Assembly (NCBI GenBank): GCA_905221605.1
Contig: CAJNDS010001313.1
Location: 1-64,000 of the forward strand
DNA length: 64,000 nucleotides
Direction: 5' to 3'
DNA from: Symbiodinium natans
Lineage: Eukaryota > Sar > Dinophyceae > Suessiales > Symbiodiniaceae
The notes under the pieces: generated by a model
Database searches by the model: none
Told to the model about the DNA's origin: nothing
What the model saw: the letters and a program-made list of their open reading frames with translations, nothing else
Program-made: the position numbers and the translations under genes
Shown here: in pieces, positions 1-11,550 of the stretch
Position numbering within the stretch: the stretch's first letter is position 1
Layout of the letters: every line of letters starts with the position of its first letter

Positions 1-103
1 GAACGAAGGAACGAAGGGACAGAACGGAAAGAAAGAAATAAAATAAGAAAGAAAGAAATACATTACTTTTTTCTTCGAACATCCCCACCCTCTCTTGGTA
101 GAG

Positions 104-385
104 ATACTCTGGGGTTGGGAAATACAGGGACACTCTGGGGCTGGGCACTCCAGGGAGACTCTGGGGTTGGGCACTCCAGAAAAAAATCTGGGGCTGGGCA
201 CTCCGGGCACACTCCAGGGAGACTCTGCACTCCGGGGACACTCTGGGGTTGGGCACTCCAGGGAGACCCCGAGGGACACTCGGTTAGGCAGACTCTGGGG
301 TGGGGCACTCCATCAGAGTAGGCGCTCCAGGGACATTCTGGGTTTCTTCAGGGAGACTCTGGGGTTGGGCACTCCAGGGATAGGG
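104..385. repeat. G/T-rich minisatellite, ~25-50 bp units
   Basis: Imperfect tandem units built around GGGACACTCTGGGGTTGGGC followed by ACTCCAGGGAGACTC. Short deletions and insertions separate copies. All open frames here are repeat translations. Purine-rich low-complexity sequence (GAAAG/GAAAT) borders it at 1-62 and 480-570. Confidence 0.85.
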
Positions 386-752
386 ACGAGCGAGGAGTAG
401 ACCGGGCGAGGAGAAGAGTTCCGGGGGAGGAGAAGAGTTGAGTTTAAAATCTAACAACCCCACACCGAGGGTGGGGAATCAAGAAGCAAAGCAAAATAAA
501 GACAGAAATAAAGAAAACAATGGAAGGAAAGCAAGAAAGACAGAAAGAAAGAACGGAAGAGCGCGAGATAGACAGTCTGTTGAGATGTCTTGCCTGCGTA
601 TAGTGTTCCAAAACGCAAGACTGGGCTCTCTCTGCGCGACTCCAAACGCCTCAGCCTTCTCACGGCTTTTGTCTGAAACCTTAGCCACGAGTCCAACGAA
701 GAGCAAAGATGTTGTGACATGCGCAAAGTCCGGCTAATGCTCGTGTTGTCCT

Positions 753-1168
753 CTCTTGAAGCACCAGCAAAGAGCCAGGGAACCACTCTGCGTAGCTTTT
801 GGCCGAATCCGCTACAGCATCCCCGTCTGGAGATGCTGCAAAGCCTAGTGTGTCGAATTCATCGCCCTCGAACATGGCGGATCTCTCCTTAGTAATCGTT
901 TGGGATGTTCCCCCTGATACTAACAGTCCTTCATGGGATTCTAATAGGAGGTACCTAGAATCCCTATTAAGGACTGTCAGTATAAGGGGGAACATCCCAA
1001 ATCGTCATGGAAAAGGTACGAGGGTCTGAAGCAAGCTTGTTTTATGAGGAAAGAGCAGCAGCCAGAGCCCAATATGAGCCGAGGATCAAGGCCCTCCTCT
1101 TCGGAAAGGTCCTCGCTGTCTATAGGACGGGCTGGGCGCGGAGGAGGATGTCGCAGGGAAGGCGGCAT
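753..1168 (-). CDS. Unidentified acidic protein, two exons split by an introner-like element
   Basis: Read on the minus strand. The upstream exon (about 1007-1168, possibly longer) encodes an acidic segment DSEDLSEEEGLDPRLILGSG and ends RPSYLFH. The downstream exon (about 887 down to 753) resumes ERSAMFEGDEFDTLGF and continues to about GSLLVLQ. Joining CAT with GAG across 888-1006 keeps phase 0 on both sides if the intron starts GACGAT and ends CTAAG, a GA-AG intron; such donors are known in dinoflagellates. The family is not recognised and neither gene end is fixed. The 101-bp inverted-repeat element at 900-1000 fills almost the whole intron. The same region also has an opposite-strand open frame, but its composition is less protein-like. 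I consider the exon pair plausible rather than proven. Confidence 0.4.
888..1006 (-). mobile_element. Introner-like MITE filling an intron (family 1)
   Basis: The element is 900-1000, with near-perfect ~33-bp terminal inverted repeats: left TTGGGATGTTCCCCCTGATA, right its complement. It is flanked by a 5-bp target-site duplication ATCGT (895-899 and 1001-1005). The internal core ATAGGAGGTACC...GAATCCCTATTAAGG recurs near 27,340 and 42,690. The predicted intron is 119 bp, of which 101 bp is the element. Confidence 0.75.
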
Positions 1169-1685
1169 GGCTCGATGGGCTAAAAATGTGACAACTCACG
1201 CTGCAGGCGACGCGGAGATTCAAGAGATTATTCAGAAGTCTTCAATACCAATGAAGGCCACAAAAACCAAGAAGGGGATGCCCTGCAGCGGAGTCAAGTC
1301 ACCAAGTCATCGAAGCTTCTGAGACGGCATTTGCGTCTGAGGCATCCCAGAGCCGGAGCGTCTCATCAGCGCGAGCAAAGCGATTTGGCGACTGCTCTCA
1401 AAGCACGAGATTCAAAGCTTCCTAGCGTTCTTCGCCCTAACCCGGCCCATCCGCCAACCTCACTGCCTGATCAAGTCCACCCCAGAACGCGAACTGGCAT
1501 GGCTTCTACACATGGAGGCTATGAGAAGCGAATGTAGGCTGTGTATATGCTGTATATCATTCACAATACACAGCGAATCCTGGGGGCATTCTTGCCGCCA
1601 CGTCGCCGCAAGATCTTGGACTCGGGAAAGCTGCTCTCGCGACGCCGGGCGTCCTTCACCTGCTCAGAGCACACTTGGAGGTTCA

Positions 1686-1835
1686 TTAGGGTAGTCATAA
1701 GTAAGGTTATAAGTATGGCAAATTATACTTATAACCCCACTTAGGGTACTTATGACCCTTACTTTCATTAGGGTAGTTATAAGTATGGCAAATCTGCTTA
1801 TGAACCCCACTTAGGGTACTTCTGCCCCTACTTAG
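1686..1835. repeat. Two tandem copies of an AT-rich inverted-repeat element
   Basis: Copy 1 starts TTAGGGTAGTCATAAGTAAG and holds a hairpin (GGTTATAAGTAT / ATACTTATAACC). A shortened copy starts near 1768. Both copies share the CCCCACTTAGGGTACTTSTG segment. It is probably a pair of MITE copies. No coding sequence is evident around it. Confidence 0.6.
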
Positions 1836-4270
1836 AAGTACCATGAAGTACCCATGAACCTCCAGGCACAGCACCCGAACGGTGCACACCATGCCTGCTA
1901 GCCGGCGTCACTCTCTTGTTCAGGCTTTCCGGGGAGAGCCTTTGCCTTTTTTATCTGCTGTCTTGACTACAAGGACGGTGTACCATGTGACTTGCTTAAA
2001 CTACAGTATAACTACAGTGTCGGTCCTAGTAGCAGAAGCAAGGCTTGGCTGTCCGGACCTGTCTGCGCAGGTCGCCGGCCCCTGCGTACTCCATCACCTC
2101 CAGCCCATGGCCGACCCAAATCACTTGGCCAAACTATGCCAAAACGGTCAAAAACGGCTGTTCTGCTGATTTCACGTTGCCCAGTCACCCCTTCCAGGCA
2201 ACCCCCGGAAAATGGGCAGGCTATGGGCAGGTTAGAGTTCATTTGCCGCCGAGGATCTGCAGGAGGAGATCTCCATCCCCCCTTTCCAACCCCTCCGCAC
2301 TTCAAGATTCTGACATGCATCCCTCCTTCTTTCCTGCAACAGCGGCGATTTTCGCCAGTAGCCACCCGGGACTGCACGCCAAGCGCAAAACACCATGTTG
2401 TGCAATGCTTGGCACTCACGGGTCCCAATAGCTTGGGGGGCATTCATGGTGTTTTGGTGCTGGTGCAGTGCGGGGAGTATCACAGCCCTAGGTCCCCCAA
2501 AGTGCCGAAACGATGCAGAGTCCCTGCAAGCACCGAGTGGCGATGACAAGCGCGTTGTCCTCTGTAAAAGACTCGTGAATCCGTACCTCAAGGGCTTCAA
2601 CAGAAGAATGCCCTGGCACACTAATTTGTATAAGCTGTGCTGGCCCGGAATTTGAGCTAAGCTTCAATGTAGGGATGCTTCAACTTCTCCATGATTTCTG
2701 CCTCCGGTCTTTCCAACAGGCTGACTGAATGCTGACCCCCAATGCATCAGCTGCTGTGGGGCGTGATGTATATACACGCATGCGGCCACAGGCCTCACCT
2801 AGTAACCTAGTAGTACGTTTGCAACTACCTGATTCTGCACCATTCTGGCAGAGTTGGCACCTCCTTCGGAGCTTCACGCTTCCGGCGATCAGATGCACAC
2901 CTTGGCGGGATGTCTGGGGGAGGCATTTGTGAAGGCCAGCCGGAGACAGCTCAACAACAGATGTCATGACATCTTGGGAGGATGCTCCAGGTCAATGATC
3001 TTCATGACCTGCCATGTTGCTCACGGAGTCTTAAATATAGCAGTGCCAGTAGCTGCCCCGTTGCCAGACTTTCGCAGTGGCAAGCATGTAGTTGGAAACA
3101 TATCCCCCAAGGCCCATCTTTGAATCTCAAGACCCGAAACCCAGCCATCGTCCTGTACCTGCAGCCCTGCTTCAACTCCCAGCTGTGGGTTCATCCCAAA
3201 ACCTTTCATGCCACTGAGCGGCTTTGTGCCGACCCCTTGCGTCACGAGCCAGAATTGCACACCTAAGGTCACATGAACATCTGGCACAAGATGTTTCTAA
3301 TCTCTTGCGACAGGCGAGGGGCATTACATGCCCAACCCGCGGCGCCACGCGACTTTCTAAGTGAACAAGCCATCTTGCAATCCCTCAAACCATCTTCGAT
3401 TGGCAGTCAATGATAGGTGCTCCCAAGAGAGCAACGAAGGCTTGAACACCCACCGTTTGAAGACATGCCAGGGCACCCAAAGCTCCCTCGACCGATGATC
3501 TCCAGGGCTTCATAGCCACGTGAGGCACCAACGGCCCTGTGGACCCAATTTCAGAGACACAATAGATTGATACCAGGCAAAGGGTACAAGCTCCCAGGAA
3601 GCTTCCGAACCACCTCGATTCTGCAATGCTGTGCCCTGCCTCGTCGGAGACTCGTCATGGCTGTGGCGTGGCATGGACTTGCAATGTGGGCGAGGAATGT
3701 ACGGGCAACTGCTGGTCAGATGAGCGGCTGACACAGCCCTGTGTTCGTTGAGCGTTGCGCAACATGCTGGTGAGCGTGTCAGCTTTCGAGGATGAGCACC
3801 CCTCAGACAGACCAACAGGAGCCTGACAGTAGCACTATGTAGCGCTTTTAAGGTGGGCCCCTAGGAAAGTATATACTACCACCCAGAAAGCATGCAACAT
3901 CACAACATGGGCTCTACACACCTTTTGTCCTACTCCAATATGTTCAAGTGCATGGAGAACGGCCATCGAATCACAGAAGGTGGTGTCCATCGCATCGATT
4001 GTAAAATTCAACCTGCCTCATGATACAGAGAAGCCTGCAGATCCTGCAGCAACGACAGTCACCCTTGTGAGACCGTGTGCCTGATGACCTCCAGATGACC
4101 TGCTCTCCTGACCCGCTCGCATGGCACACGGAGCACGCGGAGAAGAGAGGCTCCTGCATCAAGCCACGCCCAGCCTTCCTTGGCTTGGCTTCAACCAGCA
4201 GATGGGCAGCCCAGGCGTAGACGTTGATAGAGTTTGACAGCTATTTTGGCCCTTCAGGTTGCGGATCACA
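1836..4270. other. Mostly no readable gene; one weak minus-strand exon candidate
   Basis: The stretch has ordinary base composition, but no family motif was found on either strand. The best candidate exon is on the minus strand at about 3021-3263 (segments LSGMKGFGMNPQLGVEAG and WVSGLEIQRWALGDMF), preceded by an AG. I could not connect it to neighbours. The rest is presumed intergenic or intronic. Confidence 0.3.
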
Positions 4271-4427
4271 AGTTTAGCAGATTTTCAAAATTGAGGATTG
4301 CTGAGCCTCCTGCGCAGTTTCTCGCTGCCGGTCGGTAGCAGCCGGCGCAGTCTGTGTCTGCAAGCCGCTTAGAGAGCAAGAAACTCGGCTCCTCCAGCAT
4401 GACTCGTGGGATAAGACGCCGCCAAGC

Positions 4428-4452
4428 ACACACACACACACACACACACACC
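4428..4452. repeat. (CA)n microsatellite
   Basis: About 12 uninterrupted CA dinucleotides. It lies at the 3' edge of the candidate minus-strand exon described next, where it would be (TG)n at the start of an intron. Confidence 0.95.
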
Positions 4453-4795
4453 ACACTGGCAACAGCCCCGCACACGATTGGGAGTGGCATGTCTTCCGGG
4501 AGAAATGTGACCCATGACCCGAGTATGAAATTGTTCACAAGCACACCTTCTGCATTGCGTGTCTGCACGTCTGGGGGGCCAGTTTGCTTCCTGAGTTTCA
4601 GCTGTGGCCACTTGCCCGATGGGCCGCGAGCTCGGAAGACCCCCGCAATCTGAGAACGGCCCCTACAGAAGCCCAAGCTTTCTTCAGCCAGTTCCGCCTG
4701 TATGTCTTTGATCCTCTCGGCCTTCTTCCTCGGGGCAGCGAGCAAGAACGAACCCCGAATTGGACAAGCGCTGTCAGCTGCAATAGCTGCAAGAA
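4453..4795 (-). CDS. Candidate exon(s) of an unidentified protein
   Basis: An open frame follows a good acceptor (TTCTTGCAG) near 4796. It contains a charged helical segment (RKKAERIKDIQAELAEESLG) and, further on, NNFILGSWVTFLPEDMPL. It then runs into the TG repeat, where GTGTGGTG could be the donor. No family was recognised. The two protein-like parts may be separate exons joined by a fortuitously open intron. Upstream (4800-5250) is AT-rich with a tandem duplication. Strand agrees with the other genes in the window. Confidence 0.35.
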
Positions 4796-5007
4796 TACAG
4801 AAAGAGTCTAAACATAACAATCACAATTCTAACAACAATTGTTCAATAATATGATTCTCATCAGAATTCTCAAACGCATACATAATCATCAGAATCTGAT
4901 TAGTAATAACAAAACCCGAGCTTCGCCCCTAAGCTCTGGGCACTTGGAGCTGCTCCCGGCGTTGCTCCATCCGCTCCAGGAGACCCTGGCGAGCAGCAAG
5001 CGACAAC

Positions 5008-5132
5008 TACTAGAGTAGGATTGTAGGATAATTAGTGATCATATAGTGAGATAGTGATATCATAATAATACTAGAGTAGTCTTGTAGTGTAATTAGAGAT
5101 CATATAATGGTATAGTGATATCATAATATCAG
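5008..5132. repeat. AT-rich ~61-bp tandem duplication
   Basis: Two copies of a unit beginning CTAGAGTAGGATTGTAGGAT and ending in GATATCATAAT, about 80% identical. They lie in an AT-rich stretch (4800-5300) without genes. A weak minus-strand exon candidate follows at about 5390-5520 (segment RRLECRAFGRLGEISRPYLR). Confidence 0.7.
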
Positions 5133-5639
5133 GATATGACAATGTCATGATGTATTCGTAGCAGAAAATGACACTGTAAGAATACAATATTAACTTTTTA
5201 AGACATTAATATATACTGATATAAGTTCTTCATATAATGGATACTATCATCTTCTGATACTATGATAATATGCTATTTGATTTAACCAATAACATGACAA
5301 TATGGCGGTACAAACAAAAGAAAGCAAACAACAAGTAATACTAATGACATCAACAACTAATGGAGAAAAAGAGAATGGCAGTGGCAAGTCACCCGAAATC
5401 CCTGCAAAGCTGCTGAATGCATCTGAAGGATTCCGAAGGTACGGGCGCGAGATTTCCCCAAGCCGTCCAAAAGCCCTGCACTCGAGCCTTCGGAGGTTGC
5501 GGCCTCGACAGCAAATAGGCAGCACACGTGACACACACCAGTAATTACTCCACACACACACACACCAGTCACTCGATGCCATTGGCCCAGCCTCTAGATT
5601 ACCATGATGCCACCACTCATTTACTAGCGACACAGATCC

Positions 5640-6878
5640 CGAGGCCAGGGCGCTGAACCTTTGGGCCTGGTTAGGCGCTTACGCTTCGATGCAGAACGCG
5701 TCGTCCGAACGCAGGACTGCGCTGTCGTACGTAGGATGTCTGACACGGGGTAGCTGGTTCCACATGAATTTTGCACACCGAGTTTGTCGCCCATCGTGGA
5801 ATGGGATTGTCATTGCTCCGTTCCTGCAAGAAGAGCGACTGGGACTGAGGCAAGCAACGCAGCGAAGAGATGTTGGAGACACTTGATCCAGTACAGGCTT
5901 GTCTGCGGAGTCTACGGAGTCTAGGGCAGCCTGTCAGCGAGAGTCAAGTGAGGTACGACAGGCCGCCTTTGCAGCTCTTTCTTCTGGTCTTTCTCCACCC
6001 TCAGGCGGCCAACAAGGCGGAGGATCGCAGTGCAGACGTTGAAAGATGTTTTGATTGTCGTTCTGAGTGCTGGGCCTAGCTTTGCGAGCGGAATCGGGCC
6101 TGCGCTTGGTCTCTGGTAGCATGCATACCCAGCCTCGGAGAGTCGCAGGTGATCCCACAGTCGCGGCCAGGCGACGTCGTGGGTCGCCCAGCCGGCGGCG
6201 TGGTGGAGCGAAGGCGGGCACGAGACCTTCGACTCTTGCGCATGTAATCATGTACTTTGTGTTCTTGGGTCGCTATCCGGTAAAGGCTTCATCCTGATCT
6301 GACCCTTCTGCCAGCCTATGGCCTATGCCAGCCTCCACTTACAATTGCCGTGTGCAGAACCTGGCAAGACTGCACGCTTATGCTGAGCTGGAGACTCGCG
6401 AGAAGGTTGGGGCCTGGATGCGACTGGGGTATGTTGGCTTGCATGAGTGGAGCGGCAAGAGTCATAGCAAGTAGGCTGAGCTGGGGGCACGAGTATTTCA
6501 ATGGGCGGCATCTGTGGCCATGTCACTGACCGGTCATTGTCGTTTCCTGGATTGGTCAGACCGCTGAGTGCCTACACTGCCCTCCGTGCAGGTAGCATCA
6601 CCTCGCGTCATGCGGTTCAAAGGCCGCCTTGCGAGCCCCGGGAACTGCTGCCGCGGCTGGGCCTGCAATCCAGCTAGCTGTAGTTTTGCCAGTGCGGCCT
6701 GTGCACATGCTTTGGAATTGAGACAGTTGAGGGTCGGCGCGATCTTTTCGCTTCCTGCATCTCGGGGGCTCCTCTCTTATCTGCCTGGACCTGGGGGGTT
6801 GATCTCAGTTTGCGGGGCCCTCTTGGGGGTCCTTTTTGTCCCAGTGGTCTTACAAGAAGTGACCCATGGAACCCAAGT
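5640..6878. other. No confident gene
   Basis: Open frames exist on both strands but none shows a recognisable motif or matching splice signals. It is presumed to be the 3' flank of the methyltransferase gene or intronic sequence. Confidence 0.3.
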
Positions 6879-7844
6879 CTACAGCCAGTTCAGGCTTCTC
6901 AAAGCCGCCACAGAGCCAAGAAGTGCAGCTGTGATGAGAAGAAGCGGCCATCGGGAGCGGCTCTGTGTCTTGGGCGGCTCCGACGCAGGACGCAGGTTGG
7001 GAAATTCAAGGGCACGGAGCACCCGCCAGTGATTGTACAAGTCACGACCATTGTCAGGAGCCTTGCCTTCCCAAGGAAGAGCTTTCCACCCCACGTCAGC
7101 CACGTCAGCATTCCCTGTCTCTCCGTTTTCAACCACTGCCATGACACCCGTCACTCGCCGTGTCAGATAGAAGCTGCGCTTAGCCACAATTGTCCAAGAG
7201 CCGACTGCCTGATCCCGAACATCCCGGAGGGCGACCTCAAGTTTGTGGATCACCTTCCCACTTGCACCGACAAAGACCAATTTCCCAGCTGGATGCAGAA
7301 CGCGAAGGATCTCTTTGAACATGGCGCGGTAAAACACCTCTGGGTCCCCACGAATCCGAAACTGCCGATTCCATGGGGGTGCAACCAGAACCTTGTTGAC
7401 GGATCCGTCCGGGAATGGTATGCCTTGTGGCCTGGTGACATCTGTCCGGTACAATGAAATCTTTCTCTGGAGCCAGTCAAAGTTACAGCGGCAGCAGTCC
7501 AGCTGGCGCTTGTCTACCTTAACTTCATGAATATGCTGACATGGATCTCAGAAAGACACATGCTCGACTCGGGCAGCATTAAAGCTTCTTTTGTGCTCAT
7601 GGCTGCTGGAAAGTCTGAACATGTCAAAACCAAGCGGCATCGCATCCCACGAAGCTGGCGTTGGGCCACCAAACTGCAGCCTCTGCCAGCAGAGTGCCTG
7701 GCACTAGTAAGTGGCACGAAAAGTTATCACTCATACCGAAGTTGCTACTTTGGACCCATGGCCTTTCCCGCACATCGGGTCCAGGACGAGATCTTGACTT
7801 TGGATCTCCAAACTCCTGGCAGACTTCTTAAGGCATGCCAGTGC
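6879..7844 (-). CDS. THUMP-type RNA (guanine-N2) methyltransferase, C-terminal half, possible tail anchor
   Basis: Three minus-strand exons join in phase: 7763-7844, 7636-7697 and 6879-7517 (stop at 6879-6881). Both introns use GC donors and AG acceptors. Exon 1 ends with the SAM-binding motif LVLDPMCGKG. Exon 2 gives TLLAEAAVWWPNASFVGCDA, the usual continuation of DPMCGxGT in THUMP-domain methyltransferases (THUMPD2/3, Trm14). Exon 3 holds a PPW catalytic-type motif in VNKVLVAPPWNRQF where the family has DLPFG or DPPFG, then FKEILRVLHPAGKLVFVGAS. The enzyme would methylate guanosine in tRNA or a small nuclear RNA. The last ~25 residues (after RSRW: PLLLITAALLGSVAAL) form a hydrophobic stretch like a tail anchor, unusual for the family. 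The N-terminal THUMP part was not securely located; an exon at 8853-9084 may belong to it. Confidence 0.8.
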
Positions 7845-8852
7845 CTGAAGCGATCAGCGAAACTGACAGGTCAGTGCACAACTCTTCACATTGGCGTCCT
7901 GGCACAAGCCCAGGCCTCCACGTGTCCAAGCCCTCAGGACAAATCACACGTGAGTTGTTTAGGGACTGGATTGGCTGCTGCTTCCCTACCCATCAGGTCC
8001 AGTTAAGATTATAGGCAGGTTTAGCGATCCTACGCGATCATACGCTGGCATACTCTGAGTCTCTCTCTTATGGCACCAACTTGCGTCAAGCTCCAACAGC
8101 TCTCCGAACATTCGAACATTCGGAAACGGGCGAAAGTGGCTCGTGGGCCCCAACCAACCCCGAGCTGGAGGTCGAGATAGGGCGAGTAAAAGCTTTCCAG
8201 GCCCAGCAGGGGAGGACGTCAGAAAACCTCCAAGATCTTCTTGAAAGGCCCCTTTTTGCGAATGAGAAGATGCTGCTTAGTGACCCTGGCTTTGAAGGCG
8301 TGTCGAAGAGGATGAATCGGTGCCATTTGGGTTGGCAATCAGGTGCAGCTGTTCGGCTAACCACTTAATCACCACAGACGTGTTTCCTAGCTTCAGATGG
8401 CTGGGCACTGGCTCCTCGCCATGGTTTGGCAGAATCAGACGGAGATTACATCATTCAGACCCGCCAGAGATCGGCAAGATGAAGCAAAGAGCGCGCGCCT
8501 GGTTGAGGCAATCCACCACCTAAGATTGCCTTCGGCTGGTAAAGTAGCGGAACCTCCAGGGCCCCACAAACCACAACGTCACAACACGTGCACGAGCTGC
8601 AGGAGAAGGCCCCAAACCGAGACACACACCCTAGCAATACACTTTCCGGGCATGCAGCAAGCCCTCGAAGCCAGACATGTCATGAAAGCCAACCCCAAAT
8701 CAGGCATTTAGTGCTCTTTGAACCCGAGAAAAAGCACGTGGACTCTCGAGATAGCTTGCAGACCTGTGCACTGTAAATCCTAAGCGTGGGGGAACCCGAA
8801 GCTCGAACCCGACTCACAATCGACCTGGCTGACTCCAGTGGATACAGCCCGC

Positions 8853-9084
8853 CTTTTTCCCTGCTGTCCCCCAACCCTCAAACCACAGGTTTCTGATACA
8901 ACCCTGTCGAGTTCTTCCTTACTTGGTCGGGGCTTTGGTTGCTCTGAGCAAGTTTCGGTTTCCGTTTCCTGTCGCAACGTTCGCAGTACTCCAGTCAGGA
9001 TGCGTGAAAGCTGTATCAGCTGCCGCGCCTCCACCTGCAGCGTGCCTCGACTTGCACGCAGATGGACGGTGATGTCCGCCTTGC
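8853..9084 (-). CDS. Candidate upstream exon, possibly THUMP domain of the methyltransferase
   Basis: The frame opens after the acceptor GGGCCTCAG. It encodes GKADITVHLRASRGTLQVE, then a helix LIQLSRILTGVLRTLRQE and a charged linker. Residues of the form ADITVxL...LQVE resemble the last strands of THUMP domains that precede DPMCG methyltransferase cores, and it lies about 1 kb upstream on the same strand. The connection is inferred; intervening exons were not found in 7845-8852. A plus-strand frame at 8160-8340 also looks protein-like, but nothing supports a plus-strand gene. Confidence 0.4.
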
Positions 9085-9390
9085 CTGAGGCCCAAGAGCT
9101 GTATGTGTTATTCCAGTCGCCTGATCCGTACCAAAAAGCCAAAACTCCATTGACTAAATAACACAGAGCATGCGATACCTCACTGGCAGTGCGCCTTCTA
9201 AGTCCATGAATTCTCTACGCCAAAGTCTGAAGCATCCTTGGCCAGGGAGCTCCCTTTTGCTGCCCTTCTCCATCTGAATCGTTTTACAAGGAGCTTCTGC
9301 AGCTCCTTATTGGAGCAGGTGACATTGGCAGCAGCTCAGCCGGTAAGAGTGTTTTTTTTTTTGTTGCGGGTGCTTTTTTGCTGTGGGTGC

Positions 9391-9535
9391 GGGGGCGCGT
9401 TTTTTTTTTTTGCTGCGGGTGCGGGGGCGCGTATTTTTTTTTTGCTGCGGGTGCGCTGCGGGGGGCGCGTTTTTTTTTTGTTGCGGGTGCCGTGGGGTCG
9501 CGTTTTTTTTTTTTTGCTGCGGGTGCGGAGCGTTT
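9391..9535. repeat. Poly-T / GCTGCGGGTGCG minisatellite, left cluster
   Basis: Units alternate 9-13 T residues with GCTGCGGGTGCGGGGGCGCG. The same unit in the same orientation returns at 11,145-11,510. Apparent ORFs rich in F and R are repeat translations. Confidence 0.9.
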
Positions 9536-10385
9536 TTGCTGTTTTCTCTATATTTTACTATGAAAACCTCTATTTTCTCTAATTTTCAATAGGAAAACCT
9601 CTTTCTTCTCTATATTTGAATAGGAAAACCTCTTTCTTCTCTATATTTGAATATGAAAACCTCTGTTTTCTCTACATTTAGTATGAAAACCTCTACTTTA
9701 ATTCGAAAACCTCTATTTCTCTATATTTTATAGCGAAAACCTCTATTTCTCTCTATTTTTGTCTATATCGTCATAGTTTTCCTCTATATTTAATGAGGAA
9801 GACATGAGAGAGGAATACATGAGAAACTTATTGTCTGTGTTATCTCAATGTGTGACTTGCAATTAAAAGTGTTTTGTTCCTCTTGTCCTATTTTAATAGG
9901 AAGCCCATTATTTTCTCTGTCTCTGAATAGGCAAACCTCCATTGTCTTAACATTTGAACATGAAGACCTCTATTCTCTATATTTGAATATCAAGACCTCT
10001 ACTTTTTGATATGAAAACACTTTGTATGTTCGCTATATTTTCGTATGAAAGCCTCTATTTCCTCTATGTTGTCATAGGAAACATCTAATTTCTCTATATT
10101 GTATAGCGAAAACCTCTATTGTTCTATAGTTTTTTTTATTTTGTCAGTATTTTCAGACATCTTCTCTTTATTTCACGAGGAAGACATGAGAGGAATACAT
10201 GAAAAGCTAATTCTCTATATTGTCATAAGAGTACATGCATTATCTCTATCTGTGACTCGTAGACAACAAGTGTTTTTGTTCATGTCTCATAACACAAGCT
10301 CTATTTTCTCGATTCTTTACTAAGAAGACGTTTATATCTCTATTTTTAAACGGAAAATTCAACTTCCACTATAAGGTCTGAATTT
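9536..10385. repeat. AT-rich ~28-30 bp minisatellite
   Basis: Degenerate tandem units of the form TCTATATTTGAATAGGAAAA followed by CCTCTTTCT. About 25 copies drift in sequence. No gene. Confidence 0.85.
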
Positions 10386-10419
10386 TCGTAGGAAAGCAGG
10401 CATATATTCCCTCTTTTTT

Positions 10420-11065
10420 CAGGGGGTTGGAGGCTGCGCAGACCGCCGCATTTGAAAACACAATGCGCGCATCATGGGTTTGGAAGGGATTCGTAAGCTT
10501 TGAAGCAGGCTTGCCGGCCAAAAAAAGCGGGGGGGTTGGGGGGGGGCGCAGCCCCCCCCCCATTTGCAACACAATGCTCGCATCATCATGGGTTTGGAAG
10601 GGATTCGTATGATTGAAGCAAGCTTGCCCGGCTAAAAAGCGCAGCCCCCCCCCACCCCCCATTTGCAACACAATGCTCGCATCATCATGGGTTTGGAAGG
10701 GATTCGTATGATTGAAGCAAGCTTGCCCGGCTAAAAAGCGCAGCCCCCCCCCCCCGCCCCTTTCAAGCGGAGGGGAATGCTCTCATGATGGTTTCGGAAA
10801 GGATTCATTTGCTTTGAAGCAAGCTGGCATGGCTTTAAGAAGCGGGGGGGTTGGGGGGGGCGCAGCCCCCCCCAATTTGCAAACCCCATGCTGGCATGAT
10901 AGGCTTGGACAGGATTCATATGCTGAGAAGCTAGCTGGCACGGTTTTAAAGAGGGGGGGGGGTCGGGCGGGGTGCAGCCCTCCCTCCACCGTTAGCAAAC
11001 ACAATGCTCGCATGATGGCCTTGGGAAGGATTCAGTGCTTTGAAAACGCTTGCACAGTTTAAAGG
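10420..11065. repeat. ~90-120 bp tandem repeat, about six copies
   Basis: Each copy contains GCGCAGCCCCCCCC, ATTTGCAACACAATGCTCGC, ATCATGGGTTTGGAAGGGAT and GAAGCAAGCTTGCCCGGCTA, with C and G homopolymers of varying length. The middle two copies are nearly identical, so expansion is recent. Confidence 0.9.
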
Positions 11066-11107
11066 AGGGGGGGGGCGTTGGGGACGGGGTTGGGGAGGAA
11101 ATTGCAA

Positions 11108-11550
11108 AAACAAATGACCTGGGGGAAGGGGGGGGGGGGGGGGGGGGGTTTTTTTTTTTGCTGCGGGTTTTTTTTTTTGCTGCGGGTGCGGGGGCGCGTT
11201 TTTTTTTTTTGCTGCGGGTGCGGGGGCGACATGCGCGAGGTCACTCACTCACCTGGGGGGTGGGGAGGAAGGGGGGGGGGGGGGGGGCGTTTTTTTTTTT
11301 GCTGGGTGCGGGGGCGCGTTTTTTTTTTGTTGCTGCGGGTGCGGGGGGCGTTTTTTTTTTGCTGCGGGTGCGGGGGCGACACGCGCCAGGTCACTCACTC
11401 ACTGGGGGGTGGGGAGGAAGCGGGGGGGAGGGGGGGGGGGGGGGTGCGTTTTTTTTTTTGCTGCGGGTGCGGGGGGCCTTTTTTTTTTGCTGCGGGTGCG
11501 GGGGCGACACGCGCCAGGTCACTCACTCACCGGGGCGGCCCCCGAAAAAA
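11108..11550. repeat. Poly-T / G-rich minisatellite, right cluster
   Basis: Same T-tract plus GCTGCGGGTGCG unit as 9391-9535, here embedded in a longer ~130-bp unit. That unit contains GGTCACTCACTCACCTGGGG and G tracts, and is repeated three to four times. The stretch 11,593-12,150 after it shows no gene. Confidence 0.9.

Noticed and set aside
8081-8368. 95-codon plus-strand frame (ELEVEIGRVKAFQAQQG...)
   Set aside because: Protein-like composition, but no family, no splice signals and the opposite strand to all supported genes; kept only as a curiosity.
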